64,000 nt of DNA from Deltaproteobacteria bacterium (GTDB lineage: Bacteria > Myxococcota > JACRCW01). This document shows, piece by piece, positions 1-7,829 of the stretch. The stretch's first letter is position 1. The number at the start of each line of letters is the position of its first letter. The notes under the pieces are model-generated. The model saw only the letters and a program-made list of their open reading frames with translations, was not told where the DNA came from and ran no database searches. The stretch lies in contig JACRCW010000169.1 of the NCBI GenBank assembly GCA_016218805.1, positions 1 through 64,000 on the forward strand. The letters run 5' to 3'. Made by a program: the position numbers and the translations under genes.

Positions 1-99
1 AGGACTGCCTTCGGATTCCACTCCGCCGAAGCCCTCATTGCGCTGGCCTATGCCAAGTTCGGCGGACTCTGCCCGCCGCTGCCAACCATGCTCTCGTGA
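1..99 (+). CDS. C-terminal end of a transposase (partial)
   Basis: Frame 1 is open from the window edge to a TGA at 97-99. The 32 residues contain GFHSAEALIALA and GGLCPPLP. A tail of the form GFxSxxALIALAxxxxGGxCPPLP is one I associate with ISL3-like transposases; this is recall and not a search. The body of the gene lies outside the window. Just downstream, a Clp-type ATPase gene on the other strand stops abruptly, which is what an insertion sequence ending here would cause. Confidence 0.45.
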   Translation, partial: RTAFGFHSAEALIALAYAKFGGLCPPLPTMLS

Positions 100-141
100 T
101 CCCATGCGTCAATTTCAACCCATTCGGAGTGCAGGAGGGCC
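100..141. mobile_element. Probable right end of the insertion sequence
   Basis: This stretch lies between the transposase stop and the last residues of the truncated ATPase that still look like a Clp family protein (QYMEPAL). The exact terminus and target duplication cannot be fixed because the other end of the element is outside the window. The boundary is inferred from where homology to the ATPase family seems to stop. Confidence 0.3.
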
Positions 142-1191
142 GGAAAGCGCGGGTTCCATGTATTGCGCCACGTGGGTCTTCCCCTGGCGGGTCTGACCGG
201 CGAACGCCATGGAGGCCAGGTCATCCAGGTAGAGCACGTCCCCGAGCTCGCTGAGCTCCCGCAACATCTCCTGGGCACGCGCCTCCCATTGCCCGACGTA
301 GCTCATCCCCGCAATGAAGCGATTTCCGTCAACGCGCCACACGTCACGCCGCTGATTGGCCTTGCTGTAGGCAACGTGGAGCCGGCGCGTGAACTCATGC
401 ACCAGCGCGGTCTTTCCTGCGCCGGATGGGCCCACCAGGCACACCGCCAGACCCTCGCGCGCCTCAAAGGTGGACACCAGTTGCCGCACCAGCGCCTCAC
501 GACCGAGACACCGCTCCAGCGTGTCATCCTGCGCGGCGTGACTGAGGTTTCTGCAGACGGTGCGCAGCGTGTCGGCCGTCAGCCGCCTACGACGACGACG
601 CTCCTCCTTCTGCAACGGCGTCTCCGGCTCGCGCGTGCCCGGCGCCGCACGCGGTTTGTGCTGCGTCCTCTTCGCCAACCGCGGCAGCACGCTTGACGGG
701 TAGACATCCACCTCAAGGATGTCCAAACGCTCCCTATGGCGCGAAACGCAGCTTTCAAGCGATTCAGCACGGGTTGCGAGGAGGTGCTTGCCCAGACGCC
801 GCGCCAGGGTGTCCGGCAGGGAGTCCAGGGACGCCAGCGCAAAGCGCGCCTCCGGCAACCTGATTGGGGTCACGACGAAGAAGTCATCCTTCGGCCACTT
901 CTCAATGAACACCGACACCATGCCCTTCAACTCGGCCTTGCGGCCCCGCTTCGGGTCCCGCGCCACGGAGTCCAGCCGCACCTGCCGCAGGCTCATGTGC
1001 GGCGGCAGGGCAAACGCCGCCTGCTCCAACGCACTGCTGTGCTCGTACGTATCCATCACCATCAACGCGAGATCGTCCCTGAGTTCCGCGGCCGACCCGC
1101 CCGACGTCCGGAACTCCGGCATGGCAGGCAACCACATTTCCACGTGGCGCGCGGAATGACGATCCACGATGAGCGGCAGCTTCAGTTCCAC
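115..1191 (-). pseudogene. Clp/Hsp100-type AAA ATPase truncated by an insertion
   Basis: An open frame of 358 residues. Residues 1-230 are a divergent N-terminal region with a basic linker (KEERRRRRRL). The first Hsp100 AAA module then begins: Walker A GPSGAGKT at 254-261, the pore-side motif RFIAGMSYVGQWE near 291-303 and Walker B LYLDDLA near 320. The frame ends at QYMEPALSGPPALRMG, so the rest of module 1 and all of module 2 are missing. It is a paralogue of the upstream gene, with which it overlaps by 10 bases, so the two were probably co-transcribed. A transposase end lies directly downstream. The product is very likely inactive as an unfoldase, although the N-terminal half could still be made. 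Confidence 0.7.
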
Positions 1192-4100
1192 AGCGCCACC
1201 TCGTCCACGTCGAGCTGTTGTTCCAACCAGGCCTGCCAGATGTCGGCCAGGGGCGGCGGGTGGCCATCCACCAGCGGGTAGCCAGTCCTGGTGCGCAGGT
1301 CCTGGATCACGTGCTTGTCCCAGTCCACGCGCCGCACCTCAGCGCCGGGCTTGGCCTTCTCAATCTCCTCCAGGTCCGGCAGCGCGGCTCCCGCCCGCAC
1401 TGCATCAACCAGAATGCGCAGCAGAAACGTGTTCCCGTTGGTGATGACGCGGTGGACGCCGTGCTCCGCACGGAGCAACCACCGCGCTGAAGTACCACCA
1501 AACGTGAGCGCCACAGCGAGCGCCTCATCGCCGGGAGGCGGCTGCCGGTCGTCGGGGCGCTTCCACTGGGGCGCCTGGGTGATCCGCGGTGGCTTGCCGG
1601 GCCGGCCGGCCGGCGTCTTCACCTCCCGCACCACGAGCACCTGGCAGTCCGTGCAGCTTATGGCATTCCGGTAGGCATGAACCCACTGGCGGGCCTGGGC
1701 GGCTCCGCCGCGGCTCCACGTCATGACCACCCGCACCGGGCTCCGGGGAGGATGCATGGCGGCAAAGAGTTCTTCCGCCATGGGCCGGAGGCCCGCTTCC
1801 ACCGCCACCAGGTCCCCCCGCAACGAAGTGAGCGAATCCGCCGAACGATCGTAAAAGGCCTCAAACGCCACATCTTCAATGGCCGTGGCCTGGCGGGAAC
1901 CGTGCTCCAGTTTCTCCACGATTTCCCGGGCAACCGTGGCATCCTGGGATTGCTTTTCCGCGGCGCTGTGATCCGCCCAGAAGGCGGGATGTTTGCTCGC
2001 CTTGTCAAAGAGGGCGGTGCGCTCCCGCAACTGCGTGACCACGGCACTGCGCTGGAGCTTCATTAGGCGCGCGCGCAGCTCGGCGGCGTCCGCCAGCAGT
2101 TGTTCAACCTGCGCGGTCATGTCCGGCGCGCCACGGCTGTCACCAAGGTGCGTGAAGACCACCCTTTCACCGTCGGCTTCGGCCGCCAGCACTGCGCCCC
2201 GGGTGTTGGGATGGGACGCCAATGACGACGCCAGGGGAACCACCAGGTCGCGCTCCAGCGCACGTTTGAGTGGGCGGGCGCCGTAGCGCGGATCCACACC
2301 GTTCTTCAGCAGGAGCGAACGCGCAACCGCGCCCACCTCCATGCGTACTCCCAGGCGGCGCAGTCCTTCCCGACGGGGAACGGCCTGCAACTCACGGTCA
2401 AGCACGTGGTGGAGGACTGGTGGCGGCAGTGACGAGAAGACAATGACGTCATCCAGCCGGTTGAAGAGCTCCGGGCGGAAGAACCGCTCCACCTCGCCCC
2501 GGTAGTGCCTGCGCCGGTCAGCGTCCTCCGCGCCACCCTCCGCGGACCGGCCAAATCCCACTGTGGTGCGCAACGTGTCCGCGCCAAGGTTGGACGTCAG
2601 GATGATGACGGCGTTCCGGAAGTCCGTGAAGCGTCCCGTGGCGTCGGTCAGGCGCCCCTCCCCCAGCACGCCCAACAACGCGTCAAACACCGCCGGGTGC
2701 GCCTTCTCAATCTCATCCAGCAGCACCACGCAGAACGGCTCCCGCCGCACGGACGACGCCAGCAGCCCGGGACTCTCCGGGGTACCCAGGAGCCGCTCCA
2801 GCGCATCCGGCCCGGCGTATTCACCCATATCCAGGCGCACGAGGCGCTCGCGCGAGGAAAAGACGCATTCGCACAGCGCCTTGGCAAGTTCAGTCTTTCC
2901 CACGCCGGTGGGCCCGCAGAAGAACAACACCGCCATGGGCCGGTGTTCATCCGTCAGCCCGGCCTTGATCCGCGCCACGGCTTCCACCGCGCGGGCCACC
3001 GCTTCGTCCTGCCCCATCACCGCGCGTGCCATGCTGGCCTGCAGTTCCGCGCGCGGCATGGGCAGGTCGTCCCGGAGCAGCCGCTCGGGTAGGCCGCTTT
3101 CTGACGAGAAATGCCCCACCGCCACGTTCTCCGTGATGCGCGTGGTGCCGGCATGTGCCGCCGCGTCGGCGACGCGCCGGAGGAACGCGGCCCCCGTCCC
3201 AACCGCCGAACCATAGGGCCAGAACCGCCGGGCCAGCCGGAGGGTCAGCCGCACCACCTCGTCGTCAATCACAACCTTTCTGCGCGTGCCCTGGCGGCCG
3301 GCAACAGCCAGCAGGACGCGCTCCGCCTGGGCAGGGGGCGGTTCCTCCACGCGCAGCACGGTCCACTGCCGTGCAAAGGACTGGTTGATGTTCTCCACGC
3401 GTGACCACGCCTCCGGAGTTGCCTCCGCCACCACGCTGATACGACGGGTTGCCAGGAGCGGGGTGATCAATTGGGAGACATTCTCCTCGCTGTGTGCGCT
3501 CTTGCCCGCGTGCAACAGGTCCTCTGCCGTTCCCAGGTCCAGCAGCACCCGGGACCGCTCCGCCTCCGCAAACGCTCGGAGCGTGTCTCCCTGCCACCCA
3601 CCCAACATGCCGCCGCCGGCAATCAACCGCGGGCCGTCCAGGCGGAAGAACGGCCGCACGCGGCGGCCGGACGCCTGACGCTCCGCGGTCAACGCGCACG
3701 CAAGTTCATCCACCAGTGCCGTCTTGCCCACTCCGGCGCGCCCCACGATCACAACGGGCTCCGGACGTTCCGCCACCATCATGTTCCTGAGGCTGTGCAC
3801 CAGCGCATCCACGTGAAACGCGCGCTCCAGTGTTCCTTCAAGGGCCAACCGGTGCAGGGCCACGCCCTTCGCCTCCAGGAGCGGCGTGGCAAACCGGCGG
3901 CGCACCCTGGCCGTCCACTTCTCTTCGGGGAGATCTTCCGGCGGGCCGTCCTCATCGGAGGGTGCCGCCGTGTGACTCTCCTCGTCCGTATCCGCATCCG
4001 GAAGTTCCGGATCGTCGTCGTCCTGTGGATCGGGCAGGCGTTCACGATGAAGGTCCTTGGCCCCGATGTCAGACAGGCGAACCGGTTCGGCGGACACTTC

Positions 4101-4568
4101 CACGTGCTGGAACAACTCGGAACCGTCACTCCGCAGGCCCAGCAGCGAGTGGTCCCCCTGGGCCTCCAGATGCGCCTCCAGGAGGCGCTCCGCCGTGGTG
4201 GCCGCGTGTTCGTCGTCCTTCACCCAGGCGCGCCAATCCAGCCGCGGGACCCATACCTCCGCAAAGCCGGCGTGCACCGCCGTCAGCACGGCGGCAAACG
4301 CCAGCGGTTGCAGGTTGCGCCCTTGCGGTGTCCACACGGGAAGCGACTTGGGCGCCAGGCCCAGCGGGCGGAAGGCGGGACCATGCGGGAATGACGCCAT
4401 GAGGCGCGGATGCGTGCGGGAGATCATGTCATCCAGCGCCAGGGTGAGTTCCTCCAGCGCGGGTTCCAGCGCCACCGCGTGCAGCGAAAGCGAACGGAGT
4501 CCCTTGGGTACAACCGAAACCCGTCCGCTGGCATGGCGCGCCACAAGCGTGATGATGCGGAACCGCAT
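1182..4568 (-). CDS. Two-module Clp/Hsp100 ATPase fused to a release-factor-like domain
   Basis: A protein of 1128 residues. Residues 1-220 are a unique N-terminus ending in an acidic linker. AAA module 1 has Walker A GRAGVGKT (276-283), but its Walker B is degenerate (VLLDLG near 341). AAA module 2 is intact, with GPTGVGKT (552-559), VVLLDEIEKAH (614-624) and a normal D2-small domain (NGVDPRYGARPLKRAL). After TSNLGA comes VGFG (670-673), where ClpA and ClpC carry their ClpP-docking tripeptide. Residues about 817-1128 resemble peptide chain release factor 2: HPAFWADH (PCRF domain), RAEHGVHRV (1033-1041) and DLRTRTGYPLVDG near 1090. The GGQ catalytic motif is absent. The likely role is ATP-driven remodelling directed by a ribosome- or RNA-binding module; this is inference. 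The truncated paralogue follows with a 10-base overlap. Confidence 0.8.
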   Translation of the reverse strand: MRFRIITLVARHASGRVSVVPKGLRSLSLHAVALEPALEELTLALDDMISRTHPRLMASFPHGPAFRPLGLAPKSLPVWTPQGRNLQPLAFAAVLTAVHAGFAEVWVPRLDWRAWVKDDEHAATTAERLLEAHLEAQGDHSLLGLRSDGSELFQHVEVSAEPVRLSDIGAKDLHRERLPDPQDDDDPELPDADTDEESHTAAPSDEDGPPEDLPEEKWTARVRRRFATPLLEAKGVALHRLALEGTLERAFHVDALVHSLRNMMVAERPEPVVIVGRAGVGKTALVDELACALTAERQASGRRVRPFFRLDGPRLIAGGGMLGGWQGDTLRAFAEAERSRVLLDLGTAEDLLHAGKSAHSEENVSQLITPLLATRRISVVAEATPEAWSRVENINQSFARQWTVLRVEEPPPAQAERVLLAVAGRQGTRRKVVIDDEVVRLTLRLARRFWPYGSAVGTGAAFLRRVADAAAHAGTTRITENVAVGHFSSESGLPERLLRDDLPMPRAELQASMARAVMGQDEAVARAVEAVARIKAGLTDEHRPMAVLFFCGPTGVGKTELAKALCECVFSSRERLVRLDMGEYAGPDALERLLGTPESPGLLASSVRREPFCVVLLDEIEKAHPAVFDALLGVLGEGRLTDATGRFTDFRNAVIILTSNLGADTLRTTVGFGRSAEGGAEDADRRRHYRGEVERFFRPELFNRLDDVIVFSSLPPPVLHHVLDRELQAVPRREGLRRLGVRMEVGAVARSLLLKNGVDPRYGARPLKRALERDLVVPLASSLASHPNTRGAVLAAEADGERVVFTHLGDSRGAPDMTAQVEQLLADAAELRARLMKLQRSAVVTQLRERTALFDKASKHPAFWADHSAAEKQSQDATVAREIVEKLEHGSRQATAIEDVAFEAFYDRSADSLTSLRGDLVAVEAGLRPMAEELFAAMHPPRSPVRVVMTWSRGGAAQARQWVHAYRNAISCTDCQVLVVREVKTPAGRPGKPPRITQAPQWKRPDDRQPPPGDEALAVALTFGGTSARWLLRAEHGVHRVITNGNTFLLRILVDAVRAGAALPDLEEIEKAKPGAEVRRVDWDKHVIQDLRTRTGYPLVDGHPPPLADIWQAWLEQQLDVDEVALWN

Positions 4569-4653
4569 AGGCCGGATTCACCCACACGGACACGGCCGCC
4601 GGCAAGTGCCGTGCGAGACACCGCAAGGTTGCCGTCGTGGAGAGGGTGTCACA

Positions 4654-5121
4654 TCACGCCGTGACGCGCGCGCTCAACAGCATTTCAAACCGGGCCACGG
4701 GCGTACCCTGCACGGATGCCAGCACATTGACGGGTGTTTCGTGCCGCTCACCGCTCCGCACGGCTGCTTCCACGGCGGCGCGGATCTTCCGGCCGTCCTC
4801 GCAGGTGAAATCCACGTGGCCATCCGCGCGCCGGAGAAACTCCGCTTTCATGTCCTTGAAGAGCACCTTCACCCGGCCGCGGTGCTGCCAGGCCAGGTCC
4901 ATGGCCAGCATGCCGCCGGCGCAGTCCGCCCCGGTGCACAGCGCGCCCACGTACATGCTCCCCACGTGGTTGCGCGTCCGGCGGCACAGGCGGATCCGGA
5001 GGACCACGCGCTCGTCGTCGTACTGGGTCACCCGTGGCGCCAGAAAGGCAATCAGCGGAATGCGCAGCGTGGTGATGGTCTTGAGCAGCAGGTTGGCGCG
5101 GACGGTGGAAGGCAGGCGCAC
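4654..5121 (-). CDS. DUF4442 hotdog-fold protein, thioesterase-like
   Basis: The protein contains LAPRVTQYDDERVVLRIRL, a segment NHVGSMYVGALCTGADCAGG and a C-terminal half with LFKDMKAEFLRRADGHVDF. Together these fit the DUF4442 (YiiD C-terminal-like) hotdog family, which resembles acyl-CoA thioesterases. I chose the GTG at 5121, preceded at 5 nt by GGAG, which gives 155 residues, the usual size. The frame also runs upstream to 5229, but that N-terminus looks non-homologous. It lies 85 bp upstream of the Clp-like gene on the same strand and may share a transcript with it. The substrate is unknown. Confidence 0.65.
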   Translation of the reverse strand: MRLPSTVRANLLLKTITTLRIPLIAFLAPRVTQYDDERVVLRIRLCRRTRNHVGSMYVGALCTGADCAGGMLAMDLAWQHRGRVKVLFKDMKAEFLRRADGHVDFTCEDGRKIRAAVEAAVRSGERHETPVNVLASVQGTPVARFEMLLSARVTA

Positions 5122-5285
5122 GGGATCTCCGGAGCGGGAGTCCCCGTGTAGCAGAGCCCGGTCATGCGTAGAAAGTACAAACCGCACCCCGCCAGGCGTC
5201 AGAGCCCTTGCATTTCCGGGCAGTTGCACCGGACCGGCCTGCGCGTCAGGTCCCTCTGCGCGCCTTCACAGCGCGGGGAGGCACC

Positions 5286-5777
5286 ATGATCGCAGCATCC
5301 ATTCCCACGGCAGACTTCAGCGTCGCGCAACTTGCCACGCCGCAGGTGCCGCAGGCCGCGGCGTTGCTGCTGGCCATCAATGATGACACGGCCTACTCGG
5401 ACGAATGCGCGTGGCTGCTGCATTGCCTCACGCGGTGGCCGCCGCTGCAGGTGGGCGCAGTGGACCACGGGCAGCTGGTGGGCGTGGCCAGCGGCGCGGT
5501 GGACGAGCGCGACCCTGGACTGGGCTGGTCCCATGATCTGGTGGTGTCCGCTTCGTACCAGCACCACGGCGTGGGCGCGGCGTTGCTGCGGGCGCAGCTC
5601 CAGGGCTTCCGGCTGCTGGGGTGCTCGCGCATCCGGGGGCAGTCACCCACGCGGCTGGCCAGCGCCATTGCGTTCTTTGAGCATTTCGGGTTCCGCGTCG
5701 TGGATGAAACCACCGCGGCCGGATTCCCCGGTATTGCGGACGGAACCCGGGTATTCATCACCGAGTGCGCGTTGTGA
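5286..5777 (+). CDS. GNAT family N-acetyltransferase
   Basis: A protein of 163 residues with the GNAT core: LVVSASYQHHGVGAALLRAQ is motif A (Q/RxxGxG/A, acetyl-CoA pyrophosphate binding), followed by ASAIAFFEHFGFRVVDE, the typical FYexxGF segment. The ATG at 5286 is supported by GGGGAGG 4-5 nt upstream; the frame is open further 5-prime without a better start. It is transcribed divergently from the DUF4442 gene, so 5122-5285 must hold both promoters. The acceptor substrate cannot be told. Confidence 0.8.
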   Translation: MIAASIPTADFSVAQLATPQVPQAAALLLAINDDTAYSDECAWLLHCLTRWPPLQVGAVDHGQLVGVASGAVDERDPGLGWSHDLVVSASYQHHGVGAALLRAQLQGFRLLGCSRIRGQSPTRLASAIAFFEHFGFRVVDETTAAGFPGIADGTRVFITECAL

Positions 5778-5807
5778 CCCAGCGCCGGGGTCAGGGCCGC
5801 GCGGGTG

Positions 5808-6674
5808 TCACGGGGCCGGGTTGAGCGCCCGGTGCAGCGTTCCCACTTCCTGCTCGCTGATGCCCACCCCGTTGCGGGGACGCATGCCGGCGGGACACAT
5901 GGCGCCCAGCCCCTTCAACGCGCTGGCATCCAACCGCGCGGGCAGGTCCAGCGCGCGCGTCAGTCCCGCCTGCGCGCGGCCCGCCGCCGTGGTGTCCAGC
6001 TGAAAGGCCAGCTTGGCGGCGTTCCACGCCACTCCGGTCAGTCCCACGTCGTGGCTCCGGAAACTGTCCGGAATGCGGTTGTCCTTGAAGAGGGTGACCA
6101 CGTCCTTGAGGTCCAGCGATTTCTCGCCTTTTGCATTGGGGGTGCCAAACACCATGGTCAGCGCGGCAATCTCCACCACGCCCAGCGCCTTGTCCCGCAG
6201 GCCGCCCTGCTCCTGCGCCATGCGCAGTGACTCCGCCTTGGACAGGTCCGACAGCGTCAGCGACTTGCCGTCGCTGGAGAAGCTCATGAGTTGGTCCAGG
6301 TATTTCTGGTTGAAGCCACCGTCCTGCAGCGGCCCCAGGCTTCCCTTGTGGTCCAGCGTGCTCCCGTACAGCTTGAACAGGTTGAGCTTGTTGGCAAACG
6401 CGTTCCCTTCAATGGCCAGCGTCCCGCCGTGTGCCAGCAACAGCTGGGCGGGCGTGGACAACCCCATCTTGTTGAGCGCCTCCTTGAGCTGGGTGACCTG
6501 GACGTTCCCGTCCTTGTCCGGCGTCAGCATGCCTTCCATGACCAGCACGGAGAGCATGGGACAGGGGATGGCACTGGCGCGTGCGTCCCCCACCTTGTCC
6601 ACCAGGTGCTGGCGGAGCTGTGGCAGGTTCTGCATGGGGAAGCTGGGCCGTGGCGACGAGCTGATGCCGGACAT
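5808..6674 (-). CDS. Heme-thiolate peroxidase (Peroxidase_2/chloroperoxidase)-like protein
   Basis: A protein of 288 residues. IPCPMLSVLVMEG (Cys38 in a PCP motif) matches the axial heme ligand motif of chloroperoxidases and unspecific peroxygenases. The spacing to DGNVQVTQLKEALNKMGLS also fits that family, as do LDHKGSL near 107-113 (the position of the family's EHDxS) and FNQKYLDQLMSF. No signal peptide is seen, and the acid-base residues are altered from the fungal enzymes, so activity is uncertain. AGGAGG lies 5 nt before the ATG. It follows the DcrB-like gene after 18 bp, so the two are probably one operon. It could instead be a non-catalytic relative. Confidence 0.5.
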   Translation of the reverse strand: MSGISSSPRPSFPMQNLPQLRQHLVDKVGDARASAIPCPMLSVLVMEGMLTPDKDGNVQVTQLKEALNKMGLSTPAQLLLAHGGTLAIEGNAFANKLNLFKLYGSTLDHKGSLGPLQDGGFNQKYLDQLMSFSSDGKSLTLSDLSKAESLRMAQEQGGLRDKALGVVEIAALTMVFGTPNAKGEKSLDLKDVVTLFKDNRIPDSFRSHDVGLTGVAWNAAKLAFQLDTTAAGRAQAGLTRALDLPARLDASALKGLGAMCPAGMRPRNGVGISEQEVGTLHRALNPAP

Positions 6675-6692
6675 GCGTGCCTCCTGGGGCGT

Positions 6693-7193
6693 TCAGGTGT
6701 TGAGGAAACCGGGACGGCTGGCGGGCGCGGGGGGCTTCATGGACGCCAACGACCGCAGGTAGAGTTCCCTGAGCGTGTCATTGAGCGTGGTGGAGTCCAC
6801 GGTGAGCGTCAACGACGTCAGCACGCCCGCATCCAGGCGCAGCGCCTGGAACTGGCGGACGGTGGCAAGCGTTCCGGCGGGGAAATCAAACACCACCAGC
6901 ATCCCCCGGCCACCGTCATCAAACGCGAACGCCTGGGTCCCCAGCCCCTTGATGCCGTCCACGGCGCTCACCAGCTCCGCGCAGACCTCCCCGCACAGCA
7001 TTTCCACCGTGGCAGCGGAGCCCACCACCCGACGGTGGATGATGAGGTTGGGCCGCACCGGCGTCTGCTTCTGCAGCATGCGCGGGTCCTTCAGGCCAGC
7101 GACGGGCGCACCCTTGAGGGTGAGCATCACTTCGTCCACGCCAAACTCCGGCGGCGGATTGAACTGAATCCCCTGCGCCTCAAACACGCTCAT
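6693..7193 (-). CDS. DcrB/DUF1795-like protein
   Basis: A protein of 166 residues with no signal peptide. The pattern of an N-terminal beta segment, NLIIHRRVVGSAATVEMLCGEVCAELV, then GMLVVFDFPAGTLATVRQFQALRLDAGVLTSLTLTVD resembles the DcrB/PsbP-like DUF1795 fold, which often occurs beside type VI secretion effectors as an accessory or adaptor protein. It sits directly upstream of the peroxidase-like gene (18 bp), so the pair may work together. No other secretion genes are in the window. The assignment rests on fold-level resemblance only. Confidence 0.4.
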   Translation of the reverse strand: MSVFEAQGIQFNPPPEFGVDEVMLTLKGAPVAGLKDPRMLQKQTPVRPNLIIHRRVVGSAATVEMLCGEVCAELVSAVDGIKGLGTQAFAFDDGGRGMLVVFDFPAGTLATVRQFQALRLDAGVLTSLTLTVDSTTLNDTLRELYLRSLASMKPPAPASRPGFLNT

Positions 7194-7307
7194 GCGCGCG
7201 CCCTCCCTGCTGAAATGGAACCGACACCGCTAGCAGCGGCGGAGACGTGACGCAACGGCATGCTCAAGAACTCCGCTGCGGGGCGTTGGGGTCATGCTTG
7301 CTGTGGG

Positions 7308-7748
7308 TCAGGGTGCCGTGGCGGGGGCGTGCACGCCGGTCTGCGGTTGCGTGTTCTCCTGCGCGCACCGGCGCACCCACGCAAACTGCAGCAGGTCCAG
7401 CGCCGCCAGGACGGCAATGAGCACCCACCCGGCGGGCGAGGCGAAGCGCGGCGTGAGCGGCCGGGCGAACGCCGCCGCGCTGCTGGTGGCGATGTCCCCG
7501 TCGTCGGTTGTGGCGGAGGCGTCCTCGGTCCGCGCGGAACGCGCTTCATCCACCAGTTGCCGGGCGCGCTCCAGGTGCGCCGCGGGCACGCGGACGCTGC
7601 ACCCTCCCCCGCCCAGCCCCGGCGCCCAGGCGCCCAGGCCCGCGTCGCCCAGGACGGCGGGGATGTCCGCTGCCCCCACCACGGACACTACAAACCCGGC
7701 CTCCGCGACATCGCGGCATACGCACAGAACGACCCACCCGCTGGTCAT
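7308..7748 (-). CDS. DUF2007-like domain protein with a C-terminal membrane segment
   Basis: A protein of 146 residues. The N-terminal 65 residues (WVVLCVCRDVAEAGFVV, DIPAVLGDAGLG, VRVPAAHLERARQLVDEA) follow the DUF2007 pattern of a small alpha-beta domain found in putative signalling proteins. A Ser/Thr/Ala-rich linker follows, then one hydrophobic segment (PAGWVLIAVLAALDLLQFAWV, near residues 105-125) that is probably a membrane anchor. The role is unknown. It stands alone between the DcrB-like gene and the Hsp70-coiled-coil gene, on the same strand. Confidence 0.6.
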   Translation of the reverse strand: MTSGWVVLCVCRDVAEAGFVVSVVGAADIPAVLGDAGLGAWAPGLGGGGCSVRVPAAHLERARQLVDEARSARTEDASATTDDGDIATSSAAAFARPLTPRFASPAGWVLIAVLAALDLLQFAWVRRCAQENTQPQTGVHAPATAP

Positions 7749-7829
7749 GGCCCGGTCCTCCCGTGGTTACCCGCGGGGAACGGTAACACCCGCGCGCGCT
7801 GCCCACATGGCCGCGCCTGTGTGGGCGGT

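Noticed and set aside
115-4568. T6SS ClpV assignment for the two Clp-like genes
   Set aside because: No other type VI secretion genes are nearby, and the N-terminal regions do not resemble the ClpV N-domain.
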